From positions 2,108,001 through 2,172,000 of the forward strand of contig NZ_CP022098.1 of the NCBI RefSeq assembly GCF_002305875.1: a stretch of 64,000 nucleotides of DNA, given 5' to 3'. Position numbers and translations under genes: made by a program. Shown here in pieces: positions 18,840 through 28,061 of the stretch. Each line of letters starts with the position of its first letter. Positions within the stretch are counted from its first letter, which is position 1. The notes under the pieces were generated by a model. It was not told where the DNA came from and made no database searches. It saw only the letters and a program-made list of their open reading frames with translations. The stretch comes from Cystobacter fuscus. Its GTDB lineage: Bacteria > Myxococcota > Myxococcia > Myxococcales > Myxococcaceae.

Positions 18840-19652
18840 CTACAGCGTGGCGATCGAAACCTCGTCACGGTCCCAGCGAGTCAACAGCCAGAGCAGGTCC
18901 GCTGTACATGCAGCCGATACCCGCTCGAAGGACCTCGGGTCGAGGGTGGTGAGGCGCTCGCGCTGGAAGTCAGGGTCGGCCACCACCTTCCAGTGCTTCA
19001 ACTCGCCGACATGTGCGAGCGCTCGCGGCATCTCCCGGAAGATGGCGTCGATGCAGTCCTCCCGTGTTGCCTTCTCCATGCGCTGCGCCGCCATCTCCAG
19101 GCGCTCACGTACCGAGACTTCTCCCAACGGGCACCACGCATCCATGGCCCAGTCGCAGGAGGCCACCATCAGTTCCTCCAGCGTGTGCGCCATCCCCAGC
19201 TTCTTGAAGAGATAGCGCGCGCACTGGAGTGGTTCCCAGAAGCGCAGCACCGCCTGGAGGCGCCGCGCCGTCCGCTCCGCACTCACCGGACCCATCTGCG
19301 CGAGGGTGAAGTAGAGCGCACCCCAGGCCGTCTCCAGGAAGGCGGCTTCATAGGCATCCCTCGCGGGCAACGTGTTCTTCGAGTCCACTGCATCGAGCAG
19401 ACCGTCGATGACATTCGACACCATGTACAGCCGCCAGGCCGGGTGCTCTCGCTGGAGGTCCACCACCTCGTGCGCCACCACTATCTCTCCCGGAGCGACT
19501 TCCAGCATCTGTCGCGGAACGGGGAAGGTGCCATCCTCACGATACTGCTCGCCACACCGCGAGCCATCCCGTCTCGTCTTCTGCTGCACCGAGCGGAAGG
19601 TGCCATGTAGGAACGATGGCAGTTGCAGCGAAGAGGTCTGTCCTGATGCCAT
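18840..19652 (-). CDS. Uncharacterised soluble protein
   Basis: A 270-residue protein that I do not recognise. It is largely helical, with an acidic/aromatic mix, no signal peptide and no repeats. Notable stretches are TFPVPRQMLEVAPGEIVVAH, WRLYMVSNVIDGLLDAVDS and WEPLQCARYLFKKLGM. The ATG at 19652 is preferred to the upstream open frame because the extension is low-complexity Ser/Arg sequence typical of a shadow frame, and a GGA lies nine bases before 19652. Its 5' end faces the pab operon across 142 bases, so both promoters probably lie in that gap. It may be an adaptor or immunity-type protein, but nothing in the sequence proves this. Confidence 0.65.
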   Translation of the reverse strand: MASGQTSSLQLPSFLHGTFRSVQQKTRRDGSRCGEQYREDGTFPVPRQMLEVAPGEIVVAHEVVDLQREHPAWRLYMVSNVIDGLLDAVDSKNTLPARDAYEAAFLETAWGALYFTLAQMGPVSAERTARRLQAVLRFWEPLQCARYLFKKLGMAHTLEELMVASCDWAMDAWCPLGEVSVRERLEMAAQRMEKATREDCIDAIFREMPRALAHVGELKHWKVVADPDFQRERLTTLDPRSFERVSAACTADLLWLLTRWDRDEVSIATL

Positions 19653-19794
19653 GAAGTGGGTCCTACCAGACAGGCTCCTCGAGGAGGAAGCGCGCGAAGC
19701 GGATGCACGAGGCCCGCCTGGCATACGAGCGGGATCCTCCTGATGGACCACCCCTGACGGGTTTCCCCTCCACTCCTCTGTTACAAGCCCGCCC

Positions 19795-21270
19795 ATGTCA
19801 GTCGTCCCCATTCCGCCTCCCTCTCCGCTGGACCGCGAACGCTTCGAGGCGCTCGTGGTGGAGGGGTACAATCAGGTTCCCCTCGTTCGCTCGGTGGAAT
19901 TGCACGGCGCACGGCCCGTGGACGTGCTGCGAGCCCTTCCCCCGGGGCACCGCTTCCTGCTCGAGAGCACCCGCGTCTCCAGCGAGGGCCGCTACTCCTT
20001 CGTGGGAGCGAAACCCTTCCTGTCGTTCCGGGCCCAGGGGACGCGGTGCGAGGTGAACGGCGAGCCCCAGCCGGGCGAGCCCCTGGCCACCCTGAGTGGG
20101 TTGCTGGGGCGCTGGCGGGGCGTGCGGCTGCCGGGAATGCCGCTCTTCTGCGGCGGGGCGGTGGGCTTCTTCGCCTACGAGGCCGCACACCACTTCGAAT
20201 CCCTGCCGCGCCGCCCGAACGACGAGCTGGGCCTGCCGGACATCGCGCTGGATTTCGTGGACACCTTCGTGGCGGTGGACCACCTGGAGGACCGGGCGCT
20301 CGTGGTGGCCACGGGCCGTGACTACGAGGATTGCCTGCGACGTTTGGATGCGCTGGAGCGTGTCGTGCGCGCGGTCGTCTCGGCCGGGCCGCCGGCACCG
20401 GCCTGGCGCCTCGCGGACGGCCAGACGCCGGACGTGCCCTGGTGCTCCAACTTCACGCAGGAGGGCTACCAGCGCGCGGTGGAGCGCGTGCAGGAGTACA
20501 TCCGCGCGGGAGATACCTACCAGGTCAATCTCTCGCAGCGGCTGGAAGTGGAGCCGAGGCTCCCCGCGCTGGAGCTGTACGAGGCCCTCGCGTCCATCAG
20601 CCCGGTGCACTTCGCCAGCTACCTGGAGGTGGATGGCTTCGAGGTGGTGAGTGCCTCGCCCGAGCGTCTGGTCCGGGTGGAGGACGGCCGGGCCATCACC
20701 CGCCCGATCGCGGGCACGCGCCGCAAGGGCACGCCGGAGGAGAACGCCCGGTTCGCGCACGAGCTGCGCACCAGCGAGAAGGAGCGGGCGGAGCACGCGA
20801 TGCTGGTGGACCTGGAGCGCAACGACCTGGGGCGCGTCTGCGCCTACGGGAGCGTCCAGGTGACGAAGCTGATGGAGATCATCGAGTACGCCCACGTGCT
20901 CCACATCGAGTCCGAGGTGGTGGGTCGGCTGGCGCCGGGAGTGGAGCCGCTCGACGTGGTGGCGGCGGTGTTCCCGGGTGGCACCATCACCGGCGTGCCG
21001 AAGATCCGCACCATGCAGATCATCACCGAGCTGGAGCCCCACGCGCGGGGCCTCTACACGGGCTCGCTCGGGTACGTGAGCTTCACGGGCGAGCTGGACC
21101 TGAACATCGTCATCCGCACCATGGTGCTCAAGGGTGGCCGGGCCTGGGTGCAGGTCGGGGCGGGCATCGTCCACGACTCGGAGCCGAGGCGCGAGTACCA
21201 GGAGACGCTGCACAAGGCCCGCTCGTTGTTGCTGGCGCTGTCCGCGCGCCCGGTGGAGGACGCGGCATGA
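19795..21270 (+). CDS. pabB: Aminodeoxychorismate synthase component I (or anthranilate synthase I)
   Basis: A 491-residue chorismate-binding enzyme. The C-terminal half carries the catalytic signatures [32 protein letters not shown] (304-313), [33 protein letters not shown] and [16 protein letters not shown]. TrpE and PabB share these. The gene order pabB-pabA-pabC, with an aminotransferase class IV gene third, argues for p-aminobenzoate and folate synthesis. Against that, the PIAGT motif has Ala where E. coli PabB has its nucleophilic Lys (PIKGT), so a TrpE-like role is not excluded. The stop overlaps pabA (ATGA), giving a coupled operon. Confidence 0.88.
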   Translation: MSVVPIPPPSPLDRERFEALVVEGYNQVPLVRSVELHGARPVDVLRALPPGHRFLLESTRVSSEGRYSFVGAKPFLSFRAQGTRCEVNGEPQPGEPLATLSGLLGRWRGVRLPGMPLFCGGAVGFFAYEAAHHFESLPRRPNDELGLPDIALDFVDTFVAVDHLEDRALVVATGRDYEDCLRRLDALERVVRAVVSAGPPAPAWRLADGQTPDVPWCSNFTQEGYQRAVERVQEYIRAGDTYQVNLSQRLEVEPRLPALELYEALASISPVHFASYLEVDGFEVVSASPERLVRVEDGRAITRPIAGTRRKGTPEENARFAHELRTSEKERAEHAMLVDLERNDLGRVCAYGSVQVTKLMEIIEYAHVLHIESEVVGRLAPGVEPLDVVAAVFPGGTITGVPKIRTMQIITELEPHARGLYTGSLGYVSFTGELDLNIVIRTMVLKGGRAWVQVGAGIVHDSEPRREYQETLHKARSLLLALSARPVEDAA

Positions 21271-21839
21271 TGCTGCTCATCGACAACTTCGACTCCTTCA
21301 CCTTCAACCTCGTGCAGGCGCTGGGCGGGCTCGGGGCGGAGCCGAAGGTGGTGCGCAACGACGCCCTCGCTCTCTCCGGGGTGGAGGCCCTGCGGCCGGA
21401 GCGCATCGTCATCTCACCGGGCCCGTGCACGCCGAACGAGGCCGGCATCTCCCTGGAGGTCATCCGCGCTTTCGCGAGCCGGGTGCCGGTGCTCGGGGTG
21501 TGCCTGGGGCACCAGTCCATCGGTCAGGTGTTCGGCGGGCGCGTCGTGCGGGCACCGGTGCCCGTGCACGGGAAGACGGCCGACATCCACCACGATGGCC
21601 GAGGCGTCTTCCGGGGCCTGCCCAACCCGTTTGTCGCCGCGCGCTATCACTCGCTGGTGGTGGAGCGGGCGAGCCTTCCAGAGTGCCTGGAGGTCACGGC
21701 CTGGTGCGGCGAGCTGGTGATGGGGCTGCGCCACCGCGAGTACCCGTGGGTGGAGGGCATCCAGTTCCATCCCGAGTCCTTCCTCACACCGCACGGCAAC
21801 ACGTTGCTCGCGAACTTCCTGGAGGAGCGAAGCGGATGA
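21267..21839 (+). CDS. pabA: Glutamine amidotransferase subunit (aminodeoxychorismate/anthranilate synthase component II)
   Basis: A 190-residue class I glutamine amidotransferase that supplies ammonia to the chorismate-binding partner. It begins with [17 protein letters not shown]. The nucleophile is Cys79 in [15 protein letters not shown], and the His/Glu pair is His167 and Glu169 in IQFHPES. The oxyanion segment [11 protein letters not shown] and the conserved [11 protein letters not shown] are present. It overlaps pabB at its start and pabC at its end, each by four bases (ATGA), so all three are made from one message in close to equal amounts. The same subunit may serve both folate and tryptophan synthesis, as in Bacillus, if no other copy exists. 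Confidence 0.95.
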   Translation: MMLLIDNFDSFTFNLVQALGGLGAEPKVVRNDALALSGVEALRPERIVISPGPCTPNEAGISLEVIRAFASRVPVLGVCLGHQSIGQVFGGRVVRAPVPVHGKTADIHHDGRGVFRGLPNPFVAARYHSLVVERASLPECLEVTAWCGELVMGLRHREYPWVEGIQFHPESFLTPHGNTLLANFLEERSG

Positions 21840-22645
21840 TGGACACGGTCGCGGTGAACGGAGAGGTGCGGCGGCTCGAGGAGTTGCGGCTCCAGGACTT
21901 CCTCCAGTCGTTCTTCTTCGGCGCGGGCTTCTTCGAGACGTTCCTCGTCACCGGGGGCATGCCCATGTTCCTCGGGCGGCACCTCGCGCGGCTCCGGTCG
22001 AGCCTCGAGGCCCATGAGGGCTGCGTGCGCGCACCACCCGAGGACGTGCTCACCGTCGGCGCCGTCCGTCAGTCCTTGCAACGGTGTCTGGAGGCGGATG
22101 CCAGCCTGGGCCCGAGCTTCTCCGGCGTGGGTAAGCTGGTGGCGGGAGATGGGCGGCTGCTGCTGTCCTTCCGGGCCTTGCCGGCCCCCCAAGAGCACAC
22201 GGTCCTCGATGAGAGGGAGGAGCATTGCTACCGGAGGGGTGACCCCACCTTGAGACACAAGAGCGTCTCGTACCTGCGGCAGTACGCGCACTTCGGCCGG
22301 GGAGTGGTCTTCGCCAACGAGGCCGGGGAACTCTGTGAGGCGCCGAACGGGAATCTGTTCTTCCTCCTGGATGATGCGGTGGTGACTCCACCCCTGGAGG
22401 CCCCCTGCCTTCCCGGCATCATCCGCTCCGTGCTGCTGGAGGAAGGACGGCTCGGGGACATGCCGGTCGTGGAGCGCTCGGTGGGGCGGGAGCAACTGGA
22501 GTCAGTCCGAGGCTGTGTCCTCACCAACTCCGTGAGCCTCGCGCTCGCCGTTCCGCGGCTGCTCGGGCGGGAACTGCCCGGCAGCCACGTGCTGGCCGAG
22601 CATGCTCGGGCCGTGGTGCGGGAGTACGCACGGCGCGAGGAGTGA
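21836..22645 (+). CDS. pabC: Aminodeoxychorismate lyase-like class IV aminotransferase
   Basis: A 269-residue PLP enzyme of fold type IV. The Schiff-base lysine is Lys142 in [11 protein letters not shown]. The later motifs [27 protein letters not shown] and GCVLTNSV match the PLP-phosphate binding part of PabC and branched-chain aminotransferases. With pabB and pabA directly upstream it most likely cleaves 4-amino-4-deoxychorismate to p-aminobenzoate and pyruvate. The ATG overlaps the pabA stop. The 3' third of the gene is duplicated downstream with an internal in-frame deletion (25045-25236), marking the left edge of a tandem duplication that also contains the following lipoprotein gene. Confidence 0.9.
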   Translation: MMDTVAVNGEVRRLEELRLQDFLQSFFFGAGFFETFLVTGGMPMFLGRHLARLRSSLEAHEGCVRAPPEDVLTVGAVRQSLQRCLEADASLGPSFSGVGKLVAGDGRLLLSFRALPAPQEHTVLDEREEHCYRRGDPTLRHKSVSYLRQYAHFGRGVVFANEAGELCEAPNGNLFFLLDDAVVTPPLEAPCLPGIIRSVLLEEGRLGDMPVVERSVGREQLESVRGCVLTNSVSLALAVPRLLGRELPGSHVLAEHARAVVREYARREE

Positions 22646-22752
22646 AGGTCCTCACCCGCTGCTTCCCCGCTCGTCCCCAGCGAGGATTGACGTTGGGTGA
22701 AATTTCGAAGGACGATGGGCACACGCGTTGTATGTCGATGACAGGGACGGTC

Positions 22753-24123
22753 ATGAATCGGCTTCTGGTACTGTGCGTGCTGGGCTCGATGGCGTTGTTG
22801 GGTTGTGAGCCGGCGGGGGAGATGTTGCAGCTCATCCCTTCGCCCGATGGGACCTACCAGGCCGTCGTGCTGGATTGTCGCAATGGCCCGATTGAGCGAA
22901 TGACTTTGATCAAGGTGGTTCGTTCGGGTGGAGCGTTGGACTGCGCGACCAGGGCTTTGCAGCAAGTGACGTTGTCCCCCGGGCTGTCTCCACGCATGGT
23001 CTGGATGTCGGAGGACTCGTTGCTCATCGATGATCGGAAAGAGCGGACGCTCACCTTCATGGAAATCAAGGAGGGAGAGGTGTCGATGACGTTCTCATCG
23101 TGGACGGTTCTCAAGACTCCGTCGCGCGAGCAGAGCAGAGGCAGGGAGCATCTCCCGCCAGCACCGCCCTCCATCAAGACGCCGCCCTTCGCCGTGCGAA
23201 GCATGTCCAGGGCAGATGTCGTGCCAGAACCGCCCATCAAGACGCCACCCGTCGCGCCAGCGTGCGGTTTCAGGGGCCTGACCTTGCCCGCCGACTTCGC
23301 CGTCCTGGCTGGTGGCGGCCACGGGGGCAAGAGGAGCACGGTGCAGATCGATCAGAGCGGGAGCGCCGCCACGACCATGACAGTGAGTGTCGACAACCCG
23401 GGCAAGCCCGTCGTGCTGATGCTTGGTTCCCAAGAGCCGACCCTCTGGTCGATCCGACGCTCTCAAGAGACGACCATCCTGGCCGTGCTGGTCAGCAGTT
23501 CCTATCGACAGATCGTCGCGGGCCTGGATGCCACCACGCCGGTCACCGTTCTCACGGCCGAGAACAGGAGCGAGTGCGGTTACTTCTACGTGGATGCGAA
23601 TCGCCTCGAGACGCTGAACCCCATGGCCCAGCGCTTCTTCGGGCGTGATGTCGACATGGTCTACCCGGCAAGCGGAGGTGAGGTCACCCTGGGCGAGGCG
23701 AAGGGCACGCCCTCCAAGTGGGTGGGGGGGAGCGACGCGCCAGTGGAGTCGTACGCCGACAAGACGGCGCCGCTGGCGGGGGAGGCGGGCCTTGATGATG
23801 CCTTGCGCAAGGGGCTGCTGCGGCGCGCGAACATTGGCGACATCAATAAGTGGGAAGCGCAGATGGCGCGCGTGGCGCCTGGGCGCGGAGCGACATCCGT
23901 CTCGGGCGATGGGCAGGCCTCCAGGCTCAGGTCGTCGCACATGATGCGCAATGCATACGTCGTGCTGCGGCCCATGACGTTTCCGGCGGGCCTCTATGGG
24001 GCGCGCTCGGCGGTGTTCTTCGTACCGAAAGGCACGAAGCGCCCGCGTGGCAATCCAGGTCACTCCGAGGTCTACGACTTCAACGACATGAGTTGTACCG
24101 GTGGTCCGAGGTGTCACCTGTAG
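22753..24123 (+). CDS. Lipoprotein of unknown function, copy A
   Basis: A 456-residue lipoprotein: MNRLLVLCVLGSMALLGC ends in lipobox LLGC, with Glu-Pro following Cys18. A short beta domain (LIPSPDGTYQAVVLDCRNG) is followed by a Pro-rich linker (residues about 135-175), and then a domain whose strands read MTVSVDNPGKPVVLMLGS, SIRRSQETTILAVLVSS and RQIVAGLDATTPVTVLTA. From memory, a similar beta domain occurs in uncharacterised secreted proteobacterial proteins. No catalytic motif stands out. The gene is nearly identical in layout to copy B at 25333; the two arose by tandem duplication. The ATG at 22753 is chosen for the signal peptide and the AGGGA six bases upstream. No immunity-type gene follows. 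Confidence 0.8.
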   Translation: MNRLLVLCVLGSMALLGCEPAGEMLQLIPSPDGTYQAVVLDCRNGPIERMTLIKVVRSGGALDCATRALQQVTLSPGLSPRMVWMSEDSLLIDDRKERTLTFMEIKEGEVSMTFSSWTVLKTPSREQSRGREHLPPAPPSIKTPPFAVRSMSRADVVPEPPIKTPPVAPACGFRGLTLPADFAVLAGGGHGGKRSTVQIDQSGSAATTMTVSVDNPGKPVVLMLGSQEPTLWSIRRSQETTILAVLVSSSYRQIVAGLDATTPVTVLTAENRSECGYFYVDANRLETLNPMAQRFFGRDVDMVYPASGGEVTLGEAKGTPSKWVGGSDAPVESYADKTAPLAGEAGLDDALRKGLLRRANIGDINKWEAQMARVAPGRGATSVSGDGQASRLRSSHMMRNAYVVLRPMTFPAGLYGARSAVFFVPKGTKRPRGNPGHSEVYDFNDMSCTGGPRCHL

Positions 24124-24169
24124 TCGCGTGTTGGCGTTGGTTGGAGGACTCGCTCATCCATGGGGGTGT

Positions 24170-24813
24170 TCATGCCGCCTCCATCGTGGGGTAGTCCGTC
24201 AGGCCGGTTTCACCCGGTGCGTAGAAGGTCTGAGGGTTGGGATTGTTCAGCGGGGCCCGCCTGGCGAAGCGCTTCGGCAGATCCGGATTGGCGAGGAACA
24301 GCCGGCCATAGGCGACGGCGTCCAGGGTGCCCCGGGCGAGTGCCTCTTCGCCCGTCTCGCGGTCGAACTCACCCGCTCCGATCAGCCGGCCCGCGTAGTG
24401 CGACCGGCTCCACTCCAGCGGGATTCCTGGTCCAGACCCATGGGCGAGATCCTGCGCGGTGACACGGGTCACATCGACCCAGGCGAGACCCAGCGGACGG
24501 AGCCGCTCGAGAAGATAGGCGAAGGTCTCCTCAACCCGTGGATCCGGGCTCCCCGCGACGGTGGCGCTGGGCGAGAACCTGATTCCAACGCGCTCGGCAC
24601 CGTAGACGTCCGAGACCGCCGCGAGGATTTCCAGCGTCAAGCGTGTGCGGTTCTCGAGGTTCCCCCTTCACGATGCCGGCGATTTCGGATGTCGTGAGAT
24701 CAACCGGCGTGAGCGCTTCCATCATGGCCCAGCCGGGTGGCCGTCCCCTGGCTTCGTCTTCCGTGCGTTCGCGCCCGGTGTGCCAGAGCTGGGTGGCGAT
24801 CAGGCCACCCGCG
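24170..24813 (-). pseudogene. Decayed old yellow enzyme (NADH:flavin oxidoreductase)
   Basis: Three pieces of an OYE/NemA-type ene-reductase remain in order. The 5'-most piece reads GGLIATQLWHTGR, the active-site barrel segment. The second reads EALTPVDLTTSEIAGIV. The third, in a shifted frame, reads NLENRTRLTLEILAAVSDVY and runs to the natural C-terminus (FYAPGETGLTDYP). The N-terminal 90 or so residues and the middle segment with the catalytic Tyr and the HGANGYL motif are deleted. The longest open frame is only 156 residues and cannot fold as the barrel. It sits inside copy A of the tandem duplication and is absent from copy B. Confidence 0.8.
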
Positions 24814-25044
24814 TCATGGCGTCATGAAGACGCTGTTCGGGTCGGGCACATGGTCGCCGAACGGCGGGCACTCCACGATCTCACCATGCTCCGGCGAGAG
24901 CCGCTTCAGCGCGCCGACACCCAGAAGCGTCTCGTCCTCCCAGATCGTCCAGAGGCGGATGTCGGGCGATCGCAGCTCGGTGAGGTCCAAGGCGTGCGCA
25001 CTGCCCGGTGCCGTCTCCTCCCGGGCACGCGTGGGATGGATGTG
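24814..25044 (-). pseudogene. Truncated GNAT acetyltransferase, copy A
   Basis: A decayed copy of the intact GNAT gene at 26731-27189. The readable part runs HALDLTELRSPDIRLWTIW, LLGVGALKRLSPEHGEI and then directly VECPPFGDHVPDPNSVFMT. Compared with the intact copy, 56 residues are deleted in frame between GEI and VEC, including the acetyl-CoA-binding QSMRGRGAG loop. The first 20 or so residues are also lost where the fragment meets the pabC remnant. It cannot bind acetyl-CoA. Confidence 0.85.
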
Positions 25045-25236
25045 GTGTTCCTCCTCCTGGGGGACGCGGTGGTGACTCCGCCCCTGGAGGCCCCCTGCCT
25101 TCCCGGCATCATCACCAACTCCGTCAGCCGCTCGCTCGCCGTTCCGCGGCTGCTCGGGCGGGAGTTGCCCGGGAGTCACGCGCTGGCCGAGCGTGCTCGG
25201 GCCGTGGTGTGGGAGTATGCACGGCGCGAGGAGTGA
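25045..25236 (+). pseudogene. 3' remnant of a second pabC
   Basis: Encodes [17 protein letters not shown] joined directly to [18 protein letters not shown], and ends with the same YARREE C-terminus as pabC. Relative to intact pabC, 33 residues (99 bp) are missing in frame and everything upstream of the FFLLDD segment is absent, including the PLP lysine. It marks the start of duplication copy B. The 3' flank after its stop remains similar to that of intact pabC. Confidence 0.87.
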
Positions 25237-25332
25237 CGGCCCGCACCGCTGCTTCCCCGGCGAGGGTTGACGCTGGGTAAAACCTCAGAGGACGATGGAC
25301 CCACGCATTGTGTGTTGATGACAGGGATGGTC

Positions 25333-26706
25333 ATGAATCGGCTGCTGGTGCTGTGCGTGCTGGGCTCGATGGCGTTGTTGGGTTGTGAGCCAGCGGGGGA
25401 GATGTTGCAGCTCATCCCGTCGCCCGACGGGACCTACCAGGCCGTCGTGCTGGATTGCCGCAATGGCCCGAGTGAGCGAAGCACTTTGATCAAGGTGGTT
25501 CGTTCGGGTGGAGCGTTGGACTGCGAGAGCAGGGCCTTGCAGGAAGTGACGTTGTCTCCCGGGCTGTTTCCACGCATGGTCTGGATGTCGGAGGACTCGT
25601 TGCTCATTGATGATCGGAAAGAGCGGGAGCTCACCTCCATGGAGCGCAAGGAGGGAGAGGTGTCGATCATGTTCTCATCGTGGACGGTTCTCAGGACTCC
25701 GTCGCGCGAGCTGAGCAGACTCAGGGAGCATCTCCCGCCAGTACCGTCCCCCATCAAGACTCCGCCCGTCGTCGCTTCGCGCGAGCCCAGGGGGGCCGAT
25801 GTCGTGCCAGAACCGCACATCAAGGCGCCACCCGTCGCGTCGGCTTGCGGCTTCAGGGGCTTGTCCTTGCCCGCCGACTTCGCCGTTCTGGCTGGCGGCG
25901 GCTACGCGGGCAAGGAGAGTTCGGTACAGATTGATCAGAGCGGGAGTGTCGCCACGACCATGACGGTGAGTGTCGACAACCCTGGCAAGCCCGTCGTGCT
26001 GATGCTTGGTGCCTATGCGCCGACCATCTGGTCGATCCGGCGCTCTCAGAAGACGACCCTGCTGGCCGTGCTGGTCAGCGGCTACCATCGCCAGATCGTC
26101 GCGGGCCTGGATGCCGATACGCCGGTCGCCATCCATACGGCCGACGACGGGAGTTCATGCGGTTCCTTCTATGTGGACACGGATCACCTCGAGGAGCTGA
26201 ACCCCATGGCTCGGCGGTTCTTCGGGCGTGATGTCGACATGGTCTACCCGGCGCACAACGGTGAGGTCATCCTGGGCGAGGCGAAGGGCACGCCCTCCAA
26301 GTGGGTGGGTGGGAGCGATGCGCCAGTGGAGTCGTACGCCGACAAGACGGCGCCGTTGGTGGGGGATGCGGGCCTTGATGATGCTGTGCGCAAGGGGCTG
26401 CTGCGGCGCGCGAACATCGCGGACAGCAACGCGTGGGACGAGGAAATGGCGCGCCTGGCGCCTGAGCGCGGATCGCCACCCGTCGCGGGCGGAGTGCCAG
26501 CCCCCAGGCGGAGGTCGTTGCACATGATGTACAACGAATACGTCGTCCTGCGGCCCATGACGTTTCCGGCGGGTCTCTACGGAGCGAACTCGGCGGTGTT
26601 CTTCGTACCAAGAGGTACGGAGCGTCCGCGTGGCAATCCAGGCGGCTCCGTGGTCTACGACTTCAACGACATGAGTTGTACCGGCATGTTGTGCCGCCTC
26701 GAGTAG
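25333..26706 (+). CDS. Lipoprotein of unknown function, copy B
   Basis: A 457-residue paralogue of the lipoprotein at 22753, with the same signal peptide and lipobox (LLGC), Pro-rich linker and beta-rich domain (MTVSVDNPGKPVVLMLGA, LVSGYHRQIVAGLDADTPVA). The C-terminal part VVLRPMTFPAGLYGANSAVF and VVYDFNDMSCTG is also shared. Differences are spread along the gene, with the linker (residues 135-180) most divergent. Unlike the genes around it in the duplication, both lipoprotein copies keep full open frames, which suggests both are expressed and selected. The ATG at 25333 is the one that starts the signal peptide. The function is unknown. Confidence 0.8.
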   Translation: MNRLLVLCVLGSMALLGCEPAGEMLQLIPSPDGTYQAVVLDCRNGPSERSTLIKVVRSGGALDCESRALQEVTLSPGLFPRMVWMSEDSLLIDDRKERELTSMERKEGEVSIMFSSWTVLRTPSRELSRLREHLPPVPSPIKTPPVVASREPRGADVVPEPHIKAPPVASACGFRGLSLPADFAVLAGGGYAGKESSVQIDQSGSVATTMTVSVDNPGKPVVLMLGAYAPTIWSIRRSQKTTLLAVLVSGYHRQIVAGLDADTPVAIHTADDGSSCGSFYVDTDHLEELNPMARRFFGRDVDMVYPAHNGEVILGEAKGTPSKWVGGSDAPVESYADKTAPLVGDAGLDDAVRKGLLRRANIADSNAWDEEMARLAPERGSPPVAGGVPAPRRRSLHMMYNEYVVLRPMTFPAGLYGANSAVFFVPRGTERPRGNPGGSVVYDFNDMSCTGMLCRLE

Positions 26707-26730
26707 CCGCGTGTTGGACCGGCGGGAAGC

Positions 26731-27189
26731 TCACAGCTCGAGCGTCATGAAGACGCTGTTCGGGTCGAGCACATAGTCGGCGAACGGCGGGCACTCCACG
26801 AAGCCATGGCTCGTGTAGAGCGCCCGTGCGGGCCGGAAATAATCCCAGGAGCCCGTTTCCAGGCTGAGGCGCGACATACCGCTGGCCCGTGCGGTCTCGA
26901 TGATATGGCGCAACATGGCGCTTCCAGCGCCCCGGCCGCGCATGGATTGCGCCGTATGCATCGACTTGATCTCACCATGCTCCGGTGAGAGCTGCTTCAG
27001 CGCGCCGACACCCAGAAGCGTCTCGTCCTCCCAGATCGTCCAGAGGCGGATGTCGGGCGATTGCAGCCCGGTGAGGTCCAAGGCGTGCGCACTGCCCGGT
27101 GCCGTCTCCGCCCGGGCTCGTGTGAGATGGATGTGGAGCAGCTCGATGACGCGCGGGTCACCGAGGTCGCCTGGGATGATTCGCATCAT
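26731..27189 (-). CDS. GNAT family N-acetyltransferase
   Basis: A 152-residue acetyltransferase. The acetyl-CoA pyrophosphate loop reads QSMRGRGAGSAMLRHII (motif A, Q/RxxGxG/A), preceded by a beta strand (EIKSMHT) and followed by LSLETGSWDYFRPARALY and GFVECPPF (motif B). The overall pattern resembles small-molecule GNATs such as the YsnE/phosphinothricin type, but the substrate is unknown. It is convergent with lipoprotein copy B. It is the only intact copy of a gene that is truncated at 24814-25044. The start at 27189 (MMRIIPGDL) matches the usual N-terminal strand of the family. Confidence 0.9.
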   Translation of the reverse strand: MMRIIPGDLGDPRVIELLHIHLTRARAETAPGSAHALDLTGLQSPDIRLWTIWEDETLLGVGALKQLSPEHGEIKSMHTAQSMRGRGAGSAMLRHIIETARASGMSRLSLETGSWDYFRPARALYTSHGFVECPPFADYVLDPNSVFMTLEL

Positions 27190-27230
27190 GGCTGGCTTCC
27201 TATCATCTCACGCGACCTTCTCGCCTTGCT

Positions 27231-27992
27231 TCAGTCCCCGGCGTGCTTCGCGGCGTCCTCGATCAGCGCCGCGACCTCCTTGGGGTGCGACACGTAGACC
27301 GCATGGCTTCCCTTCACCTCGACCTTGTGGCTGTGGGCGCGTGCGGCGTACATCCGTTGCAGCTCGGGATGGATGATCTTGTCCTCCGTCGACACGAGCA
27401 TCCAACTGGGCTTTGTCTTCCAGGCGGGATTGACGATGGGCGTCGACATCGCCCGGAGCGAGGTGGGCATCTGCGAGCGAGCCATGAACTCGGCCTGCTC
27501 GCGCGGCAGGTCAGCGGCGAAGTCCTCATGGAAGCGCGCGGGATCGATGAAGAGGAAACCGTCCGGCGTGGGTGCGATCGCCTTCGAGGCGCCTGGCATC
27601 TTCGCTTTGTTGGAGACGCCGCTCTCTCCCGTGTCCGGCATGTGGGCCGCGATGTAGACGAGCCCGGCGACCCGTGGATCCGTTCCCGCCTGGGTGATGA
27701 CGGTGCCACCGTAGCTGTGACCGACCAGCAGGACGGGGCCTTGCTGGCGGTCGAGAAGACGCTTCGTCGCGGCGACATCGTCTTCCAGCGAGGTCATCGG
27801 GTGCTGGAGGATGCTGACGTTGTACCCGTGCTTGATCAGGATGTCGTGAACGGGCTTCCAGCCGGAGCCGTCGACGAAGGCTCCATGAACCAGAACGACG
27901 TTCTTCACCGGGGCGGCGAGCACGGGAGAGGAAACCCCTCCGAGGACGAGGAAGGCGGCGAAAGCAGAGGCGAGGCGGTTGAGGTGCATCAT
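27231..27992 (-). CDS. Exported alpha/beta hydrolase
   Basis: A 253-residue hydrolase. A signal peptide (MMHLNRLASAFAAFLVLGG, cleaved near VLAAP) exports it to the periplasm. The fold motifs are VVLVHGAFVDGSGW (oxyanion hole), the nucleophile elbow VGHSYGGTVI, and a late His in KGSHAVYVSHPKEV; the acidic residue is probably the Asp of STEDKIIHP. The sequence is close to the pyrethroid-esterase/HNL-like single-domain hydrolases often annotated as alpha/beta fold family. AAAGGA lies six bases before the ATG at 27992. The promoter upstream (28042 to 28016, minus strand) matches that of the divergent sigma-factor gene, so this hydrolase is probably part of that sigma factor's regulon. Confidence 0.9.
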   Translation of the reverse strand: MMHLNRLASAFAAFLVLGGVSSPVLAAPVKNVVLVHGAFVDGSGWKPVHDILIKHGYNVSILQHPMTSLEDDVAATKRLLDRQQGPVLLVGHSYGGTVITQAGTDPRVAGLVYIAAHMPDTGESGVSNKAKMPGASKAIAPTPDGFLFIDPARFHEDFAADLPREQAEFMARSQMPTSLRAMSTPIVNPAWKTKPSWMLVSTEDKIIHPELQRMYAARAHSHKVEVKGSHAVYVSHPKEVAALIEDAAKHAGD

Positions 27993-28015
27993 GAGGTGTC
28001 CTTTGAAGAGCCCGT

Positions 28016-28042
28016 GAGACGACGCTCGCGCGCACCTATTCC
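28016..28042 (-). promoter_or_regulatory. ECF-type promoter of the alpha/beta hydrolase gene
   Basis: On the minus strand, GGAAT (28042-28038) is followed by exactly 16 bases and then CGTCTC (28021-28016), the -35/-10 arrangement of extracytoplasmic-function sigma factors. The wider strings GGAATAGG and CGTCTCACGGGC are almost identical to the plus-strand promoter at 28062-28088. The hydrolase ATG lies about 24 bases downstream of the -10 element. Confidence 0.72.
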
Positions 28043-28061
28043 CCGGCTTTCGGAGCGGTGC

